Counted from the stretch's first letter, positions 27,818-36,576 are shown. The stretch is DNA of 64,000 nt from RHKX01 sp041393495 (GCA_041393495.1 JAWKKA010000004.1:62001-126000); one strand, 5' to 3'. Numbers and translations: made by a program. The notes: a model not told the origin generated them from the sequence alone.

Positions 27818-29887
27818 GTGACCGAGCAGGATCAGCAGCAGCCGGCAGGGCCACCGCCTCCGGGCGTACCGCCGCCTCCACCGCCGCAGGGGGCCCCCGC
27901 CCCCGCAGGCGCGCAACCCCCCGCGCCTGCGGCCGCCACCCCGGCCAGCATTCCGCCGCCCGGCATGCCGCCGGCGGCAGCTCCGTCGGAGGCTGCGGCC
28001 CCGCCGACCCAGCCGCCACGTGACCGGAAGCGGCGCGAGCGCGAGGAGAGGAAGCGGCAGCGCGAGGAGCTGCGGGCCCGGCGCAAGGCCGAGCGCGAGG
28101 CGCAGAAGCGGCAGCGCGCCGAGCAGAAGGCCGCCCGCCGCCGCGGGGGCGCGCCGCCGCCTGCTCCGACCCCGCCGACCGGGGCGGCCGCCCCGGTCTC
28201 GCCGGCGGCCGAGGCGACCGGCCGGGCGACCCCCCCCTCCGACGTCGCCGCGCCCCAGCCTGCGCCCGTGCAGCCGCCACCGGGCCCCCAGGATCGCAAG
28301 GCCCTGCGCGAGCAGAAGAAGCAGGAACGTGCCGCCAAGAAGGCAGCCGCGAAGGCCGAGCGCGACCGGGTCCGCGAGGAGCGCCGCCGCGCGATCGCTG
28401 CCAAGAAGGCGGCACGGGCGGCTGCGAAGGGAAAGCCCGCTCCGGTGCCGACCTCGGCGCCGCCGTCTCCCGCGCCTTCCGCCCCGGCGGAGGCAGAGCC
28501 GAAGTCCGATCCGAAGCTGGCGCTCGGCGCCGCCGCAGCAGCAGCCGCTGCTGCCGGGGCCGGGGTCGCCGCCGCGCGCTCCGGCGACGGCGAAGGCGGA
28601 GGGCCCGCGCCGCCGGAGGCGCCTCAGGTCGGGCAGACGCCGCCGTCCCCGGAGGCTGCGACGCCTCCTGGCGCAGCGGCCGCTGCCGCACCTCCTCCGG
28701 GCGCCGCCGCACCTCCTCCGGGCGCCCCGCTGCCACCACCCCCCGCACCCGGGGCCGCCGTCTCACCACCGCCGGAGCCCGCGGGCCCGACCGCGGAGGC
28801 CGAGTCGCTGGGTGCTGCCGGCGTTCCCGCTGCCCCTCCAGGGGCGGAGCCGCCGCCGCCCGAGGGCGCCCCGCCGCCCCCGGGAGCGGCCGGGCGCATC
28901 GAGGCTGCCGAGGAGCGTGAGGACGAGGCCCTCGTGCGGGCCCGGACGGCCGAGACCGCGGCCGACGCCGAGCGGCGGATCCGTGAGGTCGAGGGCATCC
29001 GGATGGCCGCCGAAGGGCAGGCCGCTGACGCCGAGATGACCGCCGCCGACCGCGCTCGCCGCGAGGCCGCCACGGTCGGCGAGGAGACCCCGTTCGCCGA
29101 GGAGCTCCGGATCGCCGACGAGCAGATCGATCGCCGCCGCCAGCGCGATCGCGAGCTCGTCGATGAGCTCGACGAGACCGAGCGGCGCATCGGCGAGCAG
29201 CGCGAGCAGACCGAGCGCGCGCTCGACGAGGCGCGGGCCCGGCTCGAGCGCATCGAGGAACAGGCCGGCGAGGCCGAGGCCCGCGCTGCACGGGCCGAGA
29301 AGCTCGCCGAGTTGCGCGGCCAGGAGGTCGAGCGGGAGCGTCGCCTGCAGGAGATGCTCACCCGCATCAGCGATGCCGAGCAACGCGCGCGCGAGGCCGA
29401 GAGCCGTGCCCGTGACGCCGTCGCCGGCGTCGCCAAGCCGTTCGAGCCGCCCGCGCCGGGGTCGCTTCCGCCGCCGCCCGAGCCGCCACCCACGGCCGCT
29501 GTCGAGCCGTCGCCCGAGCCCGAGCGCCCGCTCGCGGCCGAGCCCGCTCCGGAGGAGCCCGCGCCCCAGCCGCCACCCGCGCCGGAGGCGGCCACCGTCC
29601 CGCCGGAGCCTGCCGCGCCTGCGGAGCCGGCGCCGGCCGAGGCGGCGGGTGAGCCGATCAAGCTGCCTGACCCCTCGGAGATGAGCTCGGTGCAGTTCCT
29701 GCCGCTCAACCTCAACGACGCGACCTTCGAGCAACTCCGCGACGTCGGCCTCTCGGTCACCCAGACCGGCCGGGTGCTCGCTCACCGCGAGCGCTCCGGT
29801 CACTTCGAGTCGGTCGACGAGCTCGAGAACATCCCCGGCTTCCCGCAGGATTTCCTGACGCAGATCAAGACCCGTCTCACGGTCTGA
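27818..29887 (+). CDS. Long Pro/Ala-rich, coiled-coil protein with C-terminal ComEA-like helix-hairpin-helix
   Basis: 689 residues from GTG 27818, with GGAGGAG well placed upstream. Layers: a Pro/Ala-rich head (1-67); a Lys/Arg/Glu-rich helix (68-110); Pro-rich linker; a second basic helix (about 165-210); an Ala run (about 233-258) and further Pro/Ala stretches; a Glu/Arg coiled coil (about 365-545); another Pro/Glu linker; and a folded end (about 625-689) whose LNLNDATFEQLRDVGLSVTQTGRVLAHRE and IPGFPQDFLTQIKTRL match two helix-hairpin-helix units of the ComEA type, which bind DNA non-specifically. No signal peptide. Role unknown; a nucleoid-associated or scaffold protein is possible. The reverse strand also reads openly, but only this frame has a recognisable domain and a ribosome-binding site. 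Confidence 0.72.
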   Translation: MTEQDQQQPAGPPPPGVPPPPPPQGAPAPAGAQPPAPAAATPASIPPPGMPPAAAPSEAAAPPTQPPRDRKRREREERKRQREELRARRKAEREAQKRQRAEQKAARRRGGAPPPAPTPPTGAAAPVSPAAEATGRATPPSDVAAPQPAPVQPPPGPQDRKALREQKKQERAAKKAAAKAERDRVREERRRAIAAKKAARAAAKGKPAPVPTSAPPSPAPSAPAEAEPKSDPKLALGAAAAAAAAAGAGVAAARSGDGEGGGPAPPEAPQVGQTPPSPEAATPPGAAAAAAPPPGAAAPPPGAPLPPPPAPGAAVSPPPEPAGPTAEAESLGAAGVPAAPPGAEPPPPEGAPPPPGAAGRIEAAEEREDEALVRARTAETAADAERRIREVEGIRMAAEGQAADAEMTAADRARREAATVGEETPFAEELRIADEQIDRRRQRDRELVDELDETERRIGEQREQTERALDEARARLERIEEQAGEAEARAARAEKLAELRGQEVERERRLQEMLTRISDAEQRAREAESRARDAVAGVAKPFEPPAPGSLPPPPEPPPTAAVEPSPEPERPLAAEPAPEEPAPQPPPAPEAATVPPEPAAPAEPAPAEAAGEPIKLPDPSEMSSVQFLPLNLNDATFEQLRDVGLSVTQTGRVLAHRERSGHFESVDELENIPGFPQDFLTQIKTRLTV

Positions 29888-30039
29888 GCGCGGTGCGCGC
29901 GGTCGCCCGCTGCGGGAGGCCGGCTGCCGCCGTGGGTCGTGGGCCGGAGATCGAGCCGCCCGGCGGCAGGGGACCGATGGCACGCCCTGAACGGGGGTGG
30001 GCTTCAGGGTCCCTGCTTCTGCCTGGCAGACTCAGCGAC

Positions 30040-30384
30040 ATGGCCAAGCGCAAGCAGCGCCGGCGCCGCGACCCGCCGCCGACCAGCGACTACCGCGACG
30101 CGGACGGCAACGTGCTGACGCTCCGACAGCAGCTCAGCCCGGGGACGATCCGCAAGCTCGCCGAGCCGCCGGCGAGCGCGGCGGCTTCGGTCGAAGATGC
30201 CTGGCAGCGGCGCGAGGAGATGCTGTTCGAGCGGCTCGCCGTCCGCTGGGAGATCGCCGGGCTGCCGATCGACGGGCAGGCGCTGCTTCTCGGCCGCTAC
30301 CGGATGGCCTCCGCCGCCGAGCGCCGCTGGGTTCAGGACACGATCGACGCCCACCTCGAGCGTTTCCTGCCCGAGATCCGCTGA
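30040..30384 (+). CDS. Small hypothetical protein, basic N-terminus
   Basis: 114 residues. Begins MAKRKQRRRRDPPP, then an acidic/neutral helical region (SVEDAWQRREEMLFERLAVRWEIAGLPIDG, AERRWVQDTIDAHLERFLPEI). ATG 30040 is chosen because CAGACT ends seven bases before it, the leaderless spacing common here; the longer open frame upstream is Gly/Arg-rich and unlikely. No domain recognised. Confidence 0.6.
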   Translation: MAKRKQRRRRDPPPTSDYRDADGNVLTLRQQLSPGTIRKLAEPPASAAASVEDAWQRREEMLFERLAVRWEIAGLPIDGQALLLGRYRMASAAERRWVQDTIDAHLERFLPEIR

Positions 30385-30692
30385 GCACGGCCCCGGGTCG
30401 AGACAGCCTCGACCCGACGATCCCGGCGTCGAAGGGGGACGGCCCCGGCCGATCGCCGCGCCGGCGTTCCGCGGGACACTCCGGGGCCGCAGGAGGTGTC
30501 GCTCGAGCAGCAACGGCCGTGCGGATCCGGGCGATCGGCGCGCTGGGGCGGATAGCGTCGGGATATCGGCCACGGCGACCCCAGCGCGAGCCGCCCTCGC
30601 CGGCCCCGCGCTCAGGTGGGCCCTGCTGCGCCTACTCGGTCATCGCGCCCGGCCGGGCTCCCTCGGGCGGGCGACGGCTCGGGATCGACCGG
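30385..30692. other. Gene-free gap
   Basis: About 310 bases between a rightward and a leftward gene (3' ends facing). Open frames here lack recognisable motifs, and I see no clear hairpin or RNA gene. Confidence 0.4.
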
Positions 30693-30974
30693 CTATCGCG
30701 AGTAGGAGCCACGGCGGCTGCCGATCAGGCCGTAGCCGCTGAGATCGGCGAGGAAGGCGAGGATCACGATGAACCACTCGAAGCCGCTGACCTGGTTGGA
30801 CCCGAGGTCCCACATGCACGCGTAGGCGAGCGTGGTCCACGGCAGCAGGAAGAAGCCGAGCAATGGAATCAGCCAGGAATCGAAGGCGCGGCTGAGCAGG
30901 TTCGAGAAGATCGCGACGAAGACGAGCGCCAGCCGCGGCGAGATCAGCGCGAAGAGGGCGACGAGGCAGGGCAT
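30693..30974 (-). CDS. Small integral membrane protein
   Basis: 93 residues from ATG 30974 with three hydrophobic segments (LVALFALISPRLALVFVAIF, WLIPLLGFFLLPWTTLAYAC, FEWFIVILAFLADLSGYG). TAGGTT ends eight bases before the start, so it is probably leaderless. Similar short proteins are common in actinobacteria and have no assigned function. The longer upstream open frame runs through the tmRNA gene on the other strand and is not real. Confidence 0.72.
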   Translation of the reverse strand: MPCLVALFALISPRLALVFVAIFSNLLSRAFDSWLIPLLGFFLLPWTTLAYACMWDLGSNQVSGFEWFIVILAFLADLSGYGLIGSRRGSYSR

Positions 30975-31022
30975 CGGAGGCAAACCTACCGCGCCCGACG
31001 GCCTCGCGGCTTGACCCCTCCG

Positions 31023-31028
31023 TACAAT
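31023..31028 (+). promoter_or_regulatory. Candidate -10 box of ssrA
   Basis: TACAAT lies 24 bases before the mature 5' end, leaving a short leader for RNase P to remove. TTGACC at 31011-31016 is too close to be its -35 box; it may instead pair with a weaker -10 further downstream. Confidence 0.35.
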
Positions 31029-31052
31029 GCGCATCCACATAGACACATCCAT

Positions 31053-31420
31053 GGGGGCGAACCAGAATCGACGTGAACGGCTCTCGCCCCGGTGTTGCGA
31101 GTCGAGGACCCTGGGTTGGCCTCGTAAAAAAGCCCAGGAAAACCAATAAGTGCGGACTCTCACGAGTTCGCTCTCGCTGCCTAAGGCAGTCTGAGAGCAG
31201 TCGCCCCGGGCAGCCCACGTCCCGGCCAGCGGCTTCAGCATGTGGGCTCACCCGACCGGCAGCTTCCTCGGCCGGACGGGGACATCGACAGGAGGATCTG
31301 GCGCCGGCAACGTGCCCCTCGGATCGACCGAGCCGGACGCCGAGACTGACTCCGTAGGGAACGCTCGTTGACGCACCGGGACGTCCTTCGCGGACGCCGG
31401 GGCAGTACCGGCCGCCTCCA
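31053..31420 (+). ncRNA. ssrA: Transfer-messenger RNA (tmRNA), tag ADSHEFALAA
   Basis: Identified from structure, about 368 nt. The 5' end GGGGGCG (31053-31059) pairs with CGCCTCC (31413-31419) as a 7-bp acceptor stem with a G-U at the third pair, the alanine identity element, and discriminator A at 31420. Near the 5' end CAGAATCGACGTG resembles the conserved tmRNA GATTCGACG element. The tag frame starts with resume codon GCG (31152-31154) after AATAAGT and encodes ADSHEFALAA, then TAA (31182-31184); the ALAA end is the proteolysis signal, and ADSH also begins mycobacterial tags. The stop sits in the loop of helix CTGCC-TAA-GGCAG. A T-arm (GCCGG, 7-nt loop, CCGGC; 31396-31412) precedes the acceptor. 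CCA is not encoded. The T-loop GGCAGTA departs from the usual TTCRANY. Confidence 0.88.
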
Positions 31421-31436
31421 CTGCCGGCCCCTTGCC

Positions 31437-31465
31437 TTGCGCGTTCGTTCGCGCAGAACTAATCT
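31437..31465 (+). promoter_or_regulatory. Putative promoter of the small secreted protein gene
   Basis: TTGCGC (31437-31442), a 17-base spacer and TAATCT (31460-31465) form a good housekeeping-type promoter. The spacer contains a hairpin (GCGCG-TTCGTT-CGCGC, 31439-31454) that may double as the ssrA terminator. Confidence 0.45.
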
Positions 31466-31496
31466 GGCTTCCGGCAACCACGGGAAGGAGTGCATT

Positions 31497-31868
31497 GTGA
31501 GGAAGTCCGTTTCCGCGGCGCTGGCGATCGCCTGCGCCGCCCTGATCGCAGCGACGGCTGCGTTCGCCGGCCGGGCCGAGACCAAGGTCACGATCAAGGC
31601 CGAGTCCGGCGGCTTCTACGGGTACGTCAAGAGCGACAAGACGAAGTGCGCGAACGGGCGCAAGGTGACGCTCTACAAGCTCAAGGGCAACGGGTACGAC
31701 CCGAAGAACGACAAGAAGATCGGGTCCGACATCGCCCAGGCGAACGGCGACAAGTACATGTGGTCGACCGGCAACACCGGCTACATGAAGGGCCACTTCT
31801 ACGCCTACGCGAAGCGGATCAAGGGCTGCGACGCCGGTTTCAGCAAGCTGATCAAGGCGCAGAAGTAG
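31497..31868 (+). CDS. Small secreted protein of unknown function
   Basis: 123 residues from GTG 31497, with GGGAAGGAG ideally placed. A signal peptide (RKSVSAALAIACAALIAATAAFA) is cleaved near residue 24. The mature part (about 100 residues) is lysine/glycine-rich with two cysteines (near 48 and 113) and beta-strand pattern (TKVTIKAESGGFYGYVKSDKTKCANGRKVTLYKLKG). No enzyme motif. It has its own promoter and its stop overlaps the convergent methyltransferase gene by 17 bases. Confidence 0.8.
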   Translation: MRKSVSAALAIACAALIAATAAFAGRAETKVTIKAESGGFYGYVKSDKTKCANGRKVTLYKLKGNGYDPKNDKKIGSDIAQANGDKYMWSTGNTGYMKGHFYAYAKRIKGCDAGFSKLIKAQK

Positions 31869-32625
31869 CGCGCTTGCGAGCCCGCCATACCTCCTCGCAG
31901 GGCCACTTGCGGGCCCAGTCGAGGCTGACGAGGTCGTAACGGGTCGTCGCCTCCGGCGGCGGCCTGACCTCGATCAGCTCCTCGACCTCGAAGCCGGAGC
32001 GGCGCAACAGCCCGATCAGCTCGCCGTGGGAGAGGTGAAACTCGACCGAGTCGTCGTCGGGCCACTCGAACCGCTTCATGCCGAACTGGGGCCTCACCAA
32101 CCGGTTCGTGGTCGCACCGACGTCGCCGGAGCAGAGCATCGCCAGCACCGAGTTGACCAGGAAGACGAGCTCGCCGCCGTCTCGCAGCAGCCGCCCCGCC
32201 TCGGGTATCCACTCGTCGGGGTCGCACCAGATGCTCGCCCCGTACTCGGAGATCGCGATGTCGAAGCTCCCGTCCGGGCACGGCACCCGCTCGGCGTTCC
32301 CGTGGATCAGCGGGAACCGGAGACCGAAGCGCTCCTGAAGCCGGCGGGCGGTCGCGAGCTGTGCCGCGGAGTTGTCGATCCCGACCGGCAGGGCGCCGCG
32401 CCGGGCCAGCCACGCGGAGACGTAGGCGGTGCCGCAGCCGAGCTCGATCGCGTCGCGTCCCGCGAGGTCGGCCGGAAGCATCCCGACCCGGGACTCGGGG
32501 ACTCCCCAGATCCCCCAGGTCGGCTCCTCGCTCTCCCAGTTGCGGGCGCCGGTCGCCTCGTAGTCGAGGGCCTGCTCGTCCCAGTGGGCGCGGTTGCGCC
32601 GAACGTGCTCGGGAAGGTCGCTCAT
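31852..32625 (-). CDS. SAM-dependent class I methyltransferase
   Basis: 257 residues. The SAM-binding motif I is AIELGCGTAYVSAWLARRG (around 66-84), followed by motif II (ALPVGIDNSAAQLATARRL) and PCPDGSFDIAISEYGASIWCDPDEW. Resembles the UbiE/Methyltransf_11 small-molecule methyltransferases; the substrate is unknown. ATG 32625 is preferred over the two upstream ATGs because GGAGGGG precedes it. Confidence 0.85.
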   Translation of the reverse strand: MSDLPEHVRRNRAHWDEQALDYEATGARNWESEEPTWGIWGVPESRVGMLPADLAGRDAIELGCGTAYVSAWLARRGALPVGIDNSAAQLATARRLQERFGLRFPLIHGNAERVPCPDGSFDIAISEYGASIWCDPDEWIPEAGRLLRDGGELVFLVNSVLAMLCSGDVGATTNRLVRPQFGMKRFEWPDDDSVEFHLSHGELIGLLRRSGFEVEELIEVRPPPEATTRYDLVSLDWARKWPCEEVWRARKRATSAP

Positions 32626-32761
32626 CGGCCCCTCCATCATCGCCCACCGCGGCCGTCGTCAGCCGCTCTCTCGCCGGCACCGGCCGACGATCGTCGACCG
32701 GAGACGGATCTCGGCCGTTCGTTGGTCATCGTCGGGCCCGCGATCGGCGATGATGCCCGCA

Positions 32762-33301
32762 ATGGCGAGCTCCACCGAGCCGATCACCTACGACCGGGCG
32801 AACGCCGCGCAACGGTTCGTACGCCGGTTCGCGTCGAGCGGGCCGGGCTCGTGGGTCTTCGCCCGCGTGGCGCATCGCCTCGACAAGCCGATCTATCGCG
32901 CGACCGATGGTCGCCACACCGCCGCGTCCTGGCTCGCCGGCCTGCCGATCCTGATGCTGACGACGACCGGCGCGAAGAGCGGCAAGCGGCGGACGGTCCC
33001 CGTCGTCGGCCTGCCGACCGACGAAGGGATGGCGGTGATCGCCTCCAACTACGGGCAGCGGCACCACCCGGCCTGGTTCTACAACCTGAGCAGCGACCCC
33101 AGCGCCGAGGTCGGGATGGACGAGCGTGTCTGGAAGGTCAACGCGGTCGAGGCCGAGGGCGAGCGCCGGGAGCGGATCTGGCAGCAGGCGCTGAAGGTCT
33201 ACCCCGGCTACTCGACCTATGAGAAGCGGGCGGCGCACCGGCCGATCCACGTGTTCGTGCTCGAGCCAGTCGCGGATCGGGACGCCTCGAGCCCGGGTTG
33301 A
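32762..33301 (+). CDS. Ddn-like F420H2-dependent nitroreductase family protein
   Basis: 179 residues of the deazaflavin-dependent nitroreductase (DUF385/Ddn) family, which reduces quinones and nitro compounds with F420H2. Diagnostic: LTTTGAKSGKRRTVPVVG and IASNYGQRHHPAWFYNLSSDP, the F420-contacting segments. It implies that the host makes F420, typical of actinobacteria. ATG 32762 has GATGAT ending seven bases upstream; ATGs at 32750 and 32753 are alternatives. Confidence 0.85.
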   Translation: MASSTEPITYDRANAAQRFVRRFASSGPGSWVFARVAHRLDKPIYRATDGRHTAASWLAGLPILMLTTTGAKSGKRRTVPVVGLPTDEGMAVIASNYGQRHHPAWFYNLSSDPSAEVGMDERVWKVNAVEAEGERRERIWQQALKVYPGYSTYEKRAAHRPIHVFVLEPVADRDASSPG

Positions 33302-33309
33302 GCGGTCGC

Positions 33310-34008
33310 TCAGAACCCCGGGCCGCCGCCCCCGGTGCCGGTGGTGAGGGCGGCGGGGGCGGTCGGCGCCATCCAGCTCACGCAGCGCCAGCCGTCGATG
33401 TCGGCGGGATCCTCGCTGCCGCCGGAGCGGACGTGGTCGAACGTGGACAGCCCGCAGTTGAGCGAGCCGATCCGCCAGAGCCAGTCGGCGTGGCGGGGCG
33501 CGAACTCGTCGCCGAGCAGCGTCCGCGCGAACATGAAGCGGAAGAAGATGCCGTGGCCGACGAGCATGGTGCCATCGACGCCGTCGGCGGCGAGCCGCTC
33601 ACGGGTCCGGTCGACGCGGTCGAGCAGCTCGGCGAACGACTCCCCGCCGTCCTCGCGGTGGGAGGGATCGTCGGGGTGCTGCGACATCCGGTTCGACCAC
33701 CGGCGCCGCTCCTGCTCGGCCCGCGGCAGCTCCGGGTAGCCGGCCGGCTCGCGGAGCTCGTGCAGCCAGTCCCAGACGACCGGCTCGAGGCCGAGCCGGG
33801 GCGCGACCACGTCCGCGGTGGCGCGGGCCCGGTTCATCGGGCTGGTCAGGATCCGGGCGACGCCGAGCCCCGCCGCCGCCTCGGCCGCCGCCTCGGCCTG
33901 GGCGAGGCCGCGCTCGCTGAGCGCATCGCCCTCGGCCTCGGGGATCGCGATCCGGTCCGGATCGGCGTTCGACAGCGACTCGCCGTGGCGGAGCAGGTGG
34001 ACCCGCAC
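33310..34008 (-). CDS. Histidine phosphatase family protein (phosphoglycerate mutase-like)
   Basis: 232 residues from GTG 34008, two bases after the antiporter stop, so co-transcribed. The catalytic RHGES motif (LLRHGESLSNADPDR) supplies the phosphorylated histidine; LSERGLAQAEAAAEAAAGLG, ILTSPMNRARATADV and MLVGHGIFFRFM supply the remaining Arg, Glu and His. Substrate unknown. The last 25 residues are Gly/Thr-rich. Confidence 0.88.
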   Translation of the reverse strand: MRVHLLRHGESLSNADPDRIAIPEAEGDALSERGLAQAEAAAEAAAGLGVARILTSPMNRARATADVVAPRLGLEPVVWDWLHELREPAGYPELPRAEQERRRWSNRMSQHPDDPSHREDGGESFAELLDRVDRTRERLAADGVDGTMLVGHGIFFRFMFARTLLGDEFAPRHADWLWRIGSLNCGLSTFDHVRSGGSEDPADIDGWRCVSWMAPTAPAALTTGTGGGGPGF

Positions 34009-34010
34009 GC

Positions 34011-35591
34011 TCAGATCTCCAGCCGGGAGTCCTCGAGGTCGAGCTCGCGCTCGATGGTGCGGAGGGCGTCGTCGTCGATCTCGCCATCGTCGCGCATCCG
34101 GATCAACACCGACCGCTGGGCCTCGAGCAACTCGCGGACGAGGCGCTGGTAGGAGGCGGAGCGATCCTCGTAGTGCGCGCTCTTGCCGTCGCCGTCGATC
34201 CGCGCCGAGAAGCGGCGGCGCCGGTAGTCGTAGGCGCCGCGGACCCGCTCGGCGGTGTCGTCTCGGACCCAGTCCTCGCCGGCGAGCTCGTCGAGGCGGG
34301 CGAGGGCGGCCGCGCTCGCCCGCCGCCGCGCCTCGAGCTCCTCGCGCTCGAGGACCTCGTCGTAGTCGTCGAGCCCGAGCGCCTGGATCAGCGGCGGCAG
34401 GGTCAGGCCCTGGACGAGCAGCGTCGCCAGGATCACCGAGAAGGTCAGGAAGATGACGAGGTCGCGGTCGGGGAAGGCGCCGCCGGCGTCGACGAGCAGC
34501 GGCAGCGCCAGTGCCGCTGCGAGCGAGACCGCTCCCCGCATCCCGGTCCAGGCGATCACCAGCGTCTCCCGCCACGGCGGCGTCGGCTGCCGCTCCGACC
34601 GCGCGATCAGAAGCGGCGGCAGGTACGTGAACGGGAACACCCAGAGCAGCCGGATCGCCATCACGGTCGCGGCGACCAGGGCGCCGTCGCGGATGACGCT
34701 GCCGGTCTCGTTGCCGTCGATCGCCTCGAGGATCCCGGGGAGCTGGAGGCCGACGAGCACGAACAGGGCAGAGTTGAGCAGGAACTGGACGATCTCCCAG
34801 ACCGCCTCGCCCTGGATCCGCGTGGTCGGAGTCGTCAGGACCGACGTGAGCCGGCCCATGTAGATCCCGACCGTGACCGCGGCGAGCACGCCGGAGACGC
34901 CGATCGCCTCGGCCGGCAGGTAGGCGAAGTAGCCGCTGAACAGCGCGATCGTCACCTCGACCGGCGGCGCGTCGATCCGGCGCCGGACGAAGGCGATCAC
35001 GGCGCCGACGGCGATCCCGACGACGACGCCACCGACGACGACGACGACGAACTCGCCGGCCGCCGCGAACAGGTTGAAGGTCCCGGTGACGACGGCGGCG
35101 ACCGCGAACTTGTAGGCGACCAGCGCCGTCCCGTCGTTGATCAGCGACTCCCCTTCGACGACCGAGACGATCCGTCCGGGGATCCCGAGCCGGCGCGCGA
35201 TCGACGTCGCCGCGACCGGGTCGGTGGGCGAGACGATCGCCCCGAGCACGAACGCTGCCGGCCAGTCGAAGCCGAGGGCCTGGTGGGCGACCACGGCGAC
35301 GCCGACCATCGTCGCGAGGACGAGGCCGACGGCGAGCGCCGAGACCTCGCGGACGTTGCGGCGCAGCTCCCGGAGCGGGGTGAAGTAGGCGGCCGCGTAG
35401 AGCAGCGGCGGCAGGATCACGATCAGGACGAGGTCGGGGTCGAGCGTTACGTCGGGGATCGGTGGGACGAGCCCGAGCGCGAGGCCGCCGAGCACGAGCA
35501 GGATCGGGTACGGCACCCGGGTGAACTGCGCCGCGACGAGCAGCAGCACGACCACGGCGAGGATCGTCGTCAGGGCCACCTCGATCTCCAT
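34011..35591 (-). CDS. Na+/H+ antiporter, CPA1 (NhaP-like) family
   Basis: 526 residues from ATG 35591: about 12 membrane helices then a charged cytoplasmic tail (about 400-526) rich in Glu, Arg and Asp. The ion-binding motif is AIVSPTDPVAA, followed by EGESLINDGTALVAY and, later, WTGMRGAVSLAAALALPL, all characteristic of CPA1 exchangers. TACAAA ends eight bases before the start (leaderless); the upstream open frame overlaps the divergent gene. Likely pH and sodium homeostasis. Confidence 0.92.
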   Translation of the reverse strand: MEIEVALTTILAVVVLLLVAAQFTRVPYPILLVLGGLALGLVPPIPDVTLDPDLVLIVILPPLLYAAAYFTPLRELRRNVREVSALAVGLVLATMVGVAVVAHQALGFDWPAAFVLGAIVSPTDPVAATSIARRLGIPGRIVSVVEGESLINDGTALVAYKFAVAAVVTGTFNLFAAAGEFVVVVVGGVVVGIAVGAVIAFVRRRIDAPPVEVTIALFSGYFAYLPAEAIGVSGVLAAVTVGIYMGRLTSVLTTPTTRIQGEAVWEIVQFLLNSALFVLVGLQLPGILEAIDGNETGSVIRDGALVAATVMAIRLLWVFPFTYLPPLLIARSERQPTPPWRETLVIAWTGMRGAVSLAAALALPLLVDAGGAFPDRDLVIFLTFSVILATLLVQGLTLPPLIQALGLDDYDEVLEREELEARRRASAAALARLDELAGEDWVRDDTAERVRGAYDYRRRRFSARIDGDGKSAHYEDRSASYQRLVRELLEAQRSVLIRMRDDGEIDDDALRTIERELDLEDSRLEI

Positions 35592-35631
35592 CCCGATGCT
35601 TTGTACCGGCTGCGGGCGGTACGCTCCGGCG

Positions 35632-36564
35632 ATGAAGGGAGCGCGGGGGAGCTGGATCGTCGCCGCGGCAGCGGCCCTGGCGCTCGGGCTCGGGGCCGCT
35701 CCGGCGCCGGCCGCAAGACGCTTGGCCGAGGTCACGATGCGGGCACCGGCGACGAACGGCTTCAAGTTCGACCTCGGCCTCGAGGCGAAGCCCGGGACCC
35801 ACCCCGCCTTCGTGAGCTTCGGGCAGGAGCGGGATGACGCGACGCAGGCCGCCATCTACCGGGTCGGCCACGCCGGCAGCTTCGTGAACCGGCGGCTCGA
35901 CCTCGACCTCGGGGTCCTCGGTTCGGCCCGGGCCCGGTTCGTGCAGTCGAGCCGGCGCCGCAACGTCCGCCGCCACGGCAAGCGCTGCAGCGAGGTGACG
36001 GTCGTCCATCGCGGTCGGTTCGTGGGTCGGATCGACGTCGCCGGCGAGAACGGCTTCGCGGCCGTGCACCGATCGCGGATCCGCGGCAGCGTCAAGAGCT
36101 ACCGGGTCCGTGGCTGCCGTGCCGGTCATCGCCGCACCCCGGCGCCCGTCGGGCTGCCTGCCTCGGCGGGCGTGTCGCGGCGGCCGCTCCGGGATCCGTC
36201 GCGCCGCTACGCGGCGATCGAGTCGTGCGGGAGCGGCCTCGACACCTGGTTCGGGGCCTACCGCGGGCCGCTCGGAACCGAGTACGGGGCCACGTACTCG
36301 ACGCGCCGTGGCGGCATCCGTGCGGTCCGCCTCGTCTTCTCGCTCGGCAGCCGCAGCTCGTTCCGGGTCGCGCCGGGCGGCCGCCGGGCGACGATCAGCC
36401 CCGACTCCCGGTTCTTCGCCGGGACCGGTCGCTACGCGGCGGCGCGGCTGACCGGCGATCTGACCGCGTCCTTCCCCGGCGCCCCGGACACGGCGCTGAC
36501 GCCCGCCCGCGCCAAGCTCGGCGGCTCCGGTCCCGTCCCCTGCTACCCGTTCTCCGGGGACTGA
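35632..36564 (+). CDS. Secreted protein of unknown function
   Basis: 310 residues from ATG 35632; TACGCT ends six bases before it (leaderless), divergent from the antiporter across 40 bases. Signal peptide ends near APAPAARRL (about 27). The mature protein is Arg/Gly-rich and beta-stranded, with five scattered cysteines (for example KRCSEVTVVHRGRF, RVRGCRAGH, IESCGSGL, PVPCYPFSGD). No recognised domain. Confidence 0.7.
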   Translation: MKGARGSWIVAAAAALALGLGAAPAPAARRLAEVTMRAPATNGFKFDLGLEAKPGTHPAFVSFGQERDDATQAAIYRVGHAGSFVNRRLDLDLGVLGSARARFVQSSRRRNVRRHGKRCSEVTVVHRGRFVGRIDVAGENGFAAVHRSRIRGSVKSYRVRGCRAGHRRTPAPVGLPASAGVSRRPLRDPSRRYAAIESCGSGLDTWFGAYRGPLGTEYGATYSTRRGGIRAVRLVFSLGSRSSFRVAPGGRRATISPDSRFFAGTGRYAAARLTGDLTASFPGAPDTALTPARAKLGGSGPVPCYPFSGD

Positions 36565-36576
36565 CGCGATCGTCGT

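Noticed and set aside
28624..29760. Leftward Ser/Gly/Ala-rich open frame inside the Pro/Ala-rich protein gene
   Set aside because: No ribosome-binding site or domain; the rightward frame ends in a recognisable helix-hairpin-helix domain.
31235..31597. Small proteins encoded across 31073-31597 on both strands
   Set aside because: These frames lie over the tmRNA gene or antisense to the small secreted protein and have no motif or ribosome-binding site.
33310..36129. A single 939-codon leftward frame joining the phosphatase to upstream sequence
   Set aside because: Only the part from 34008 encodes the phosphatase; the rest overlaps the antiporter gene out of frame.
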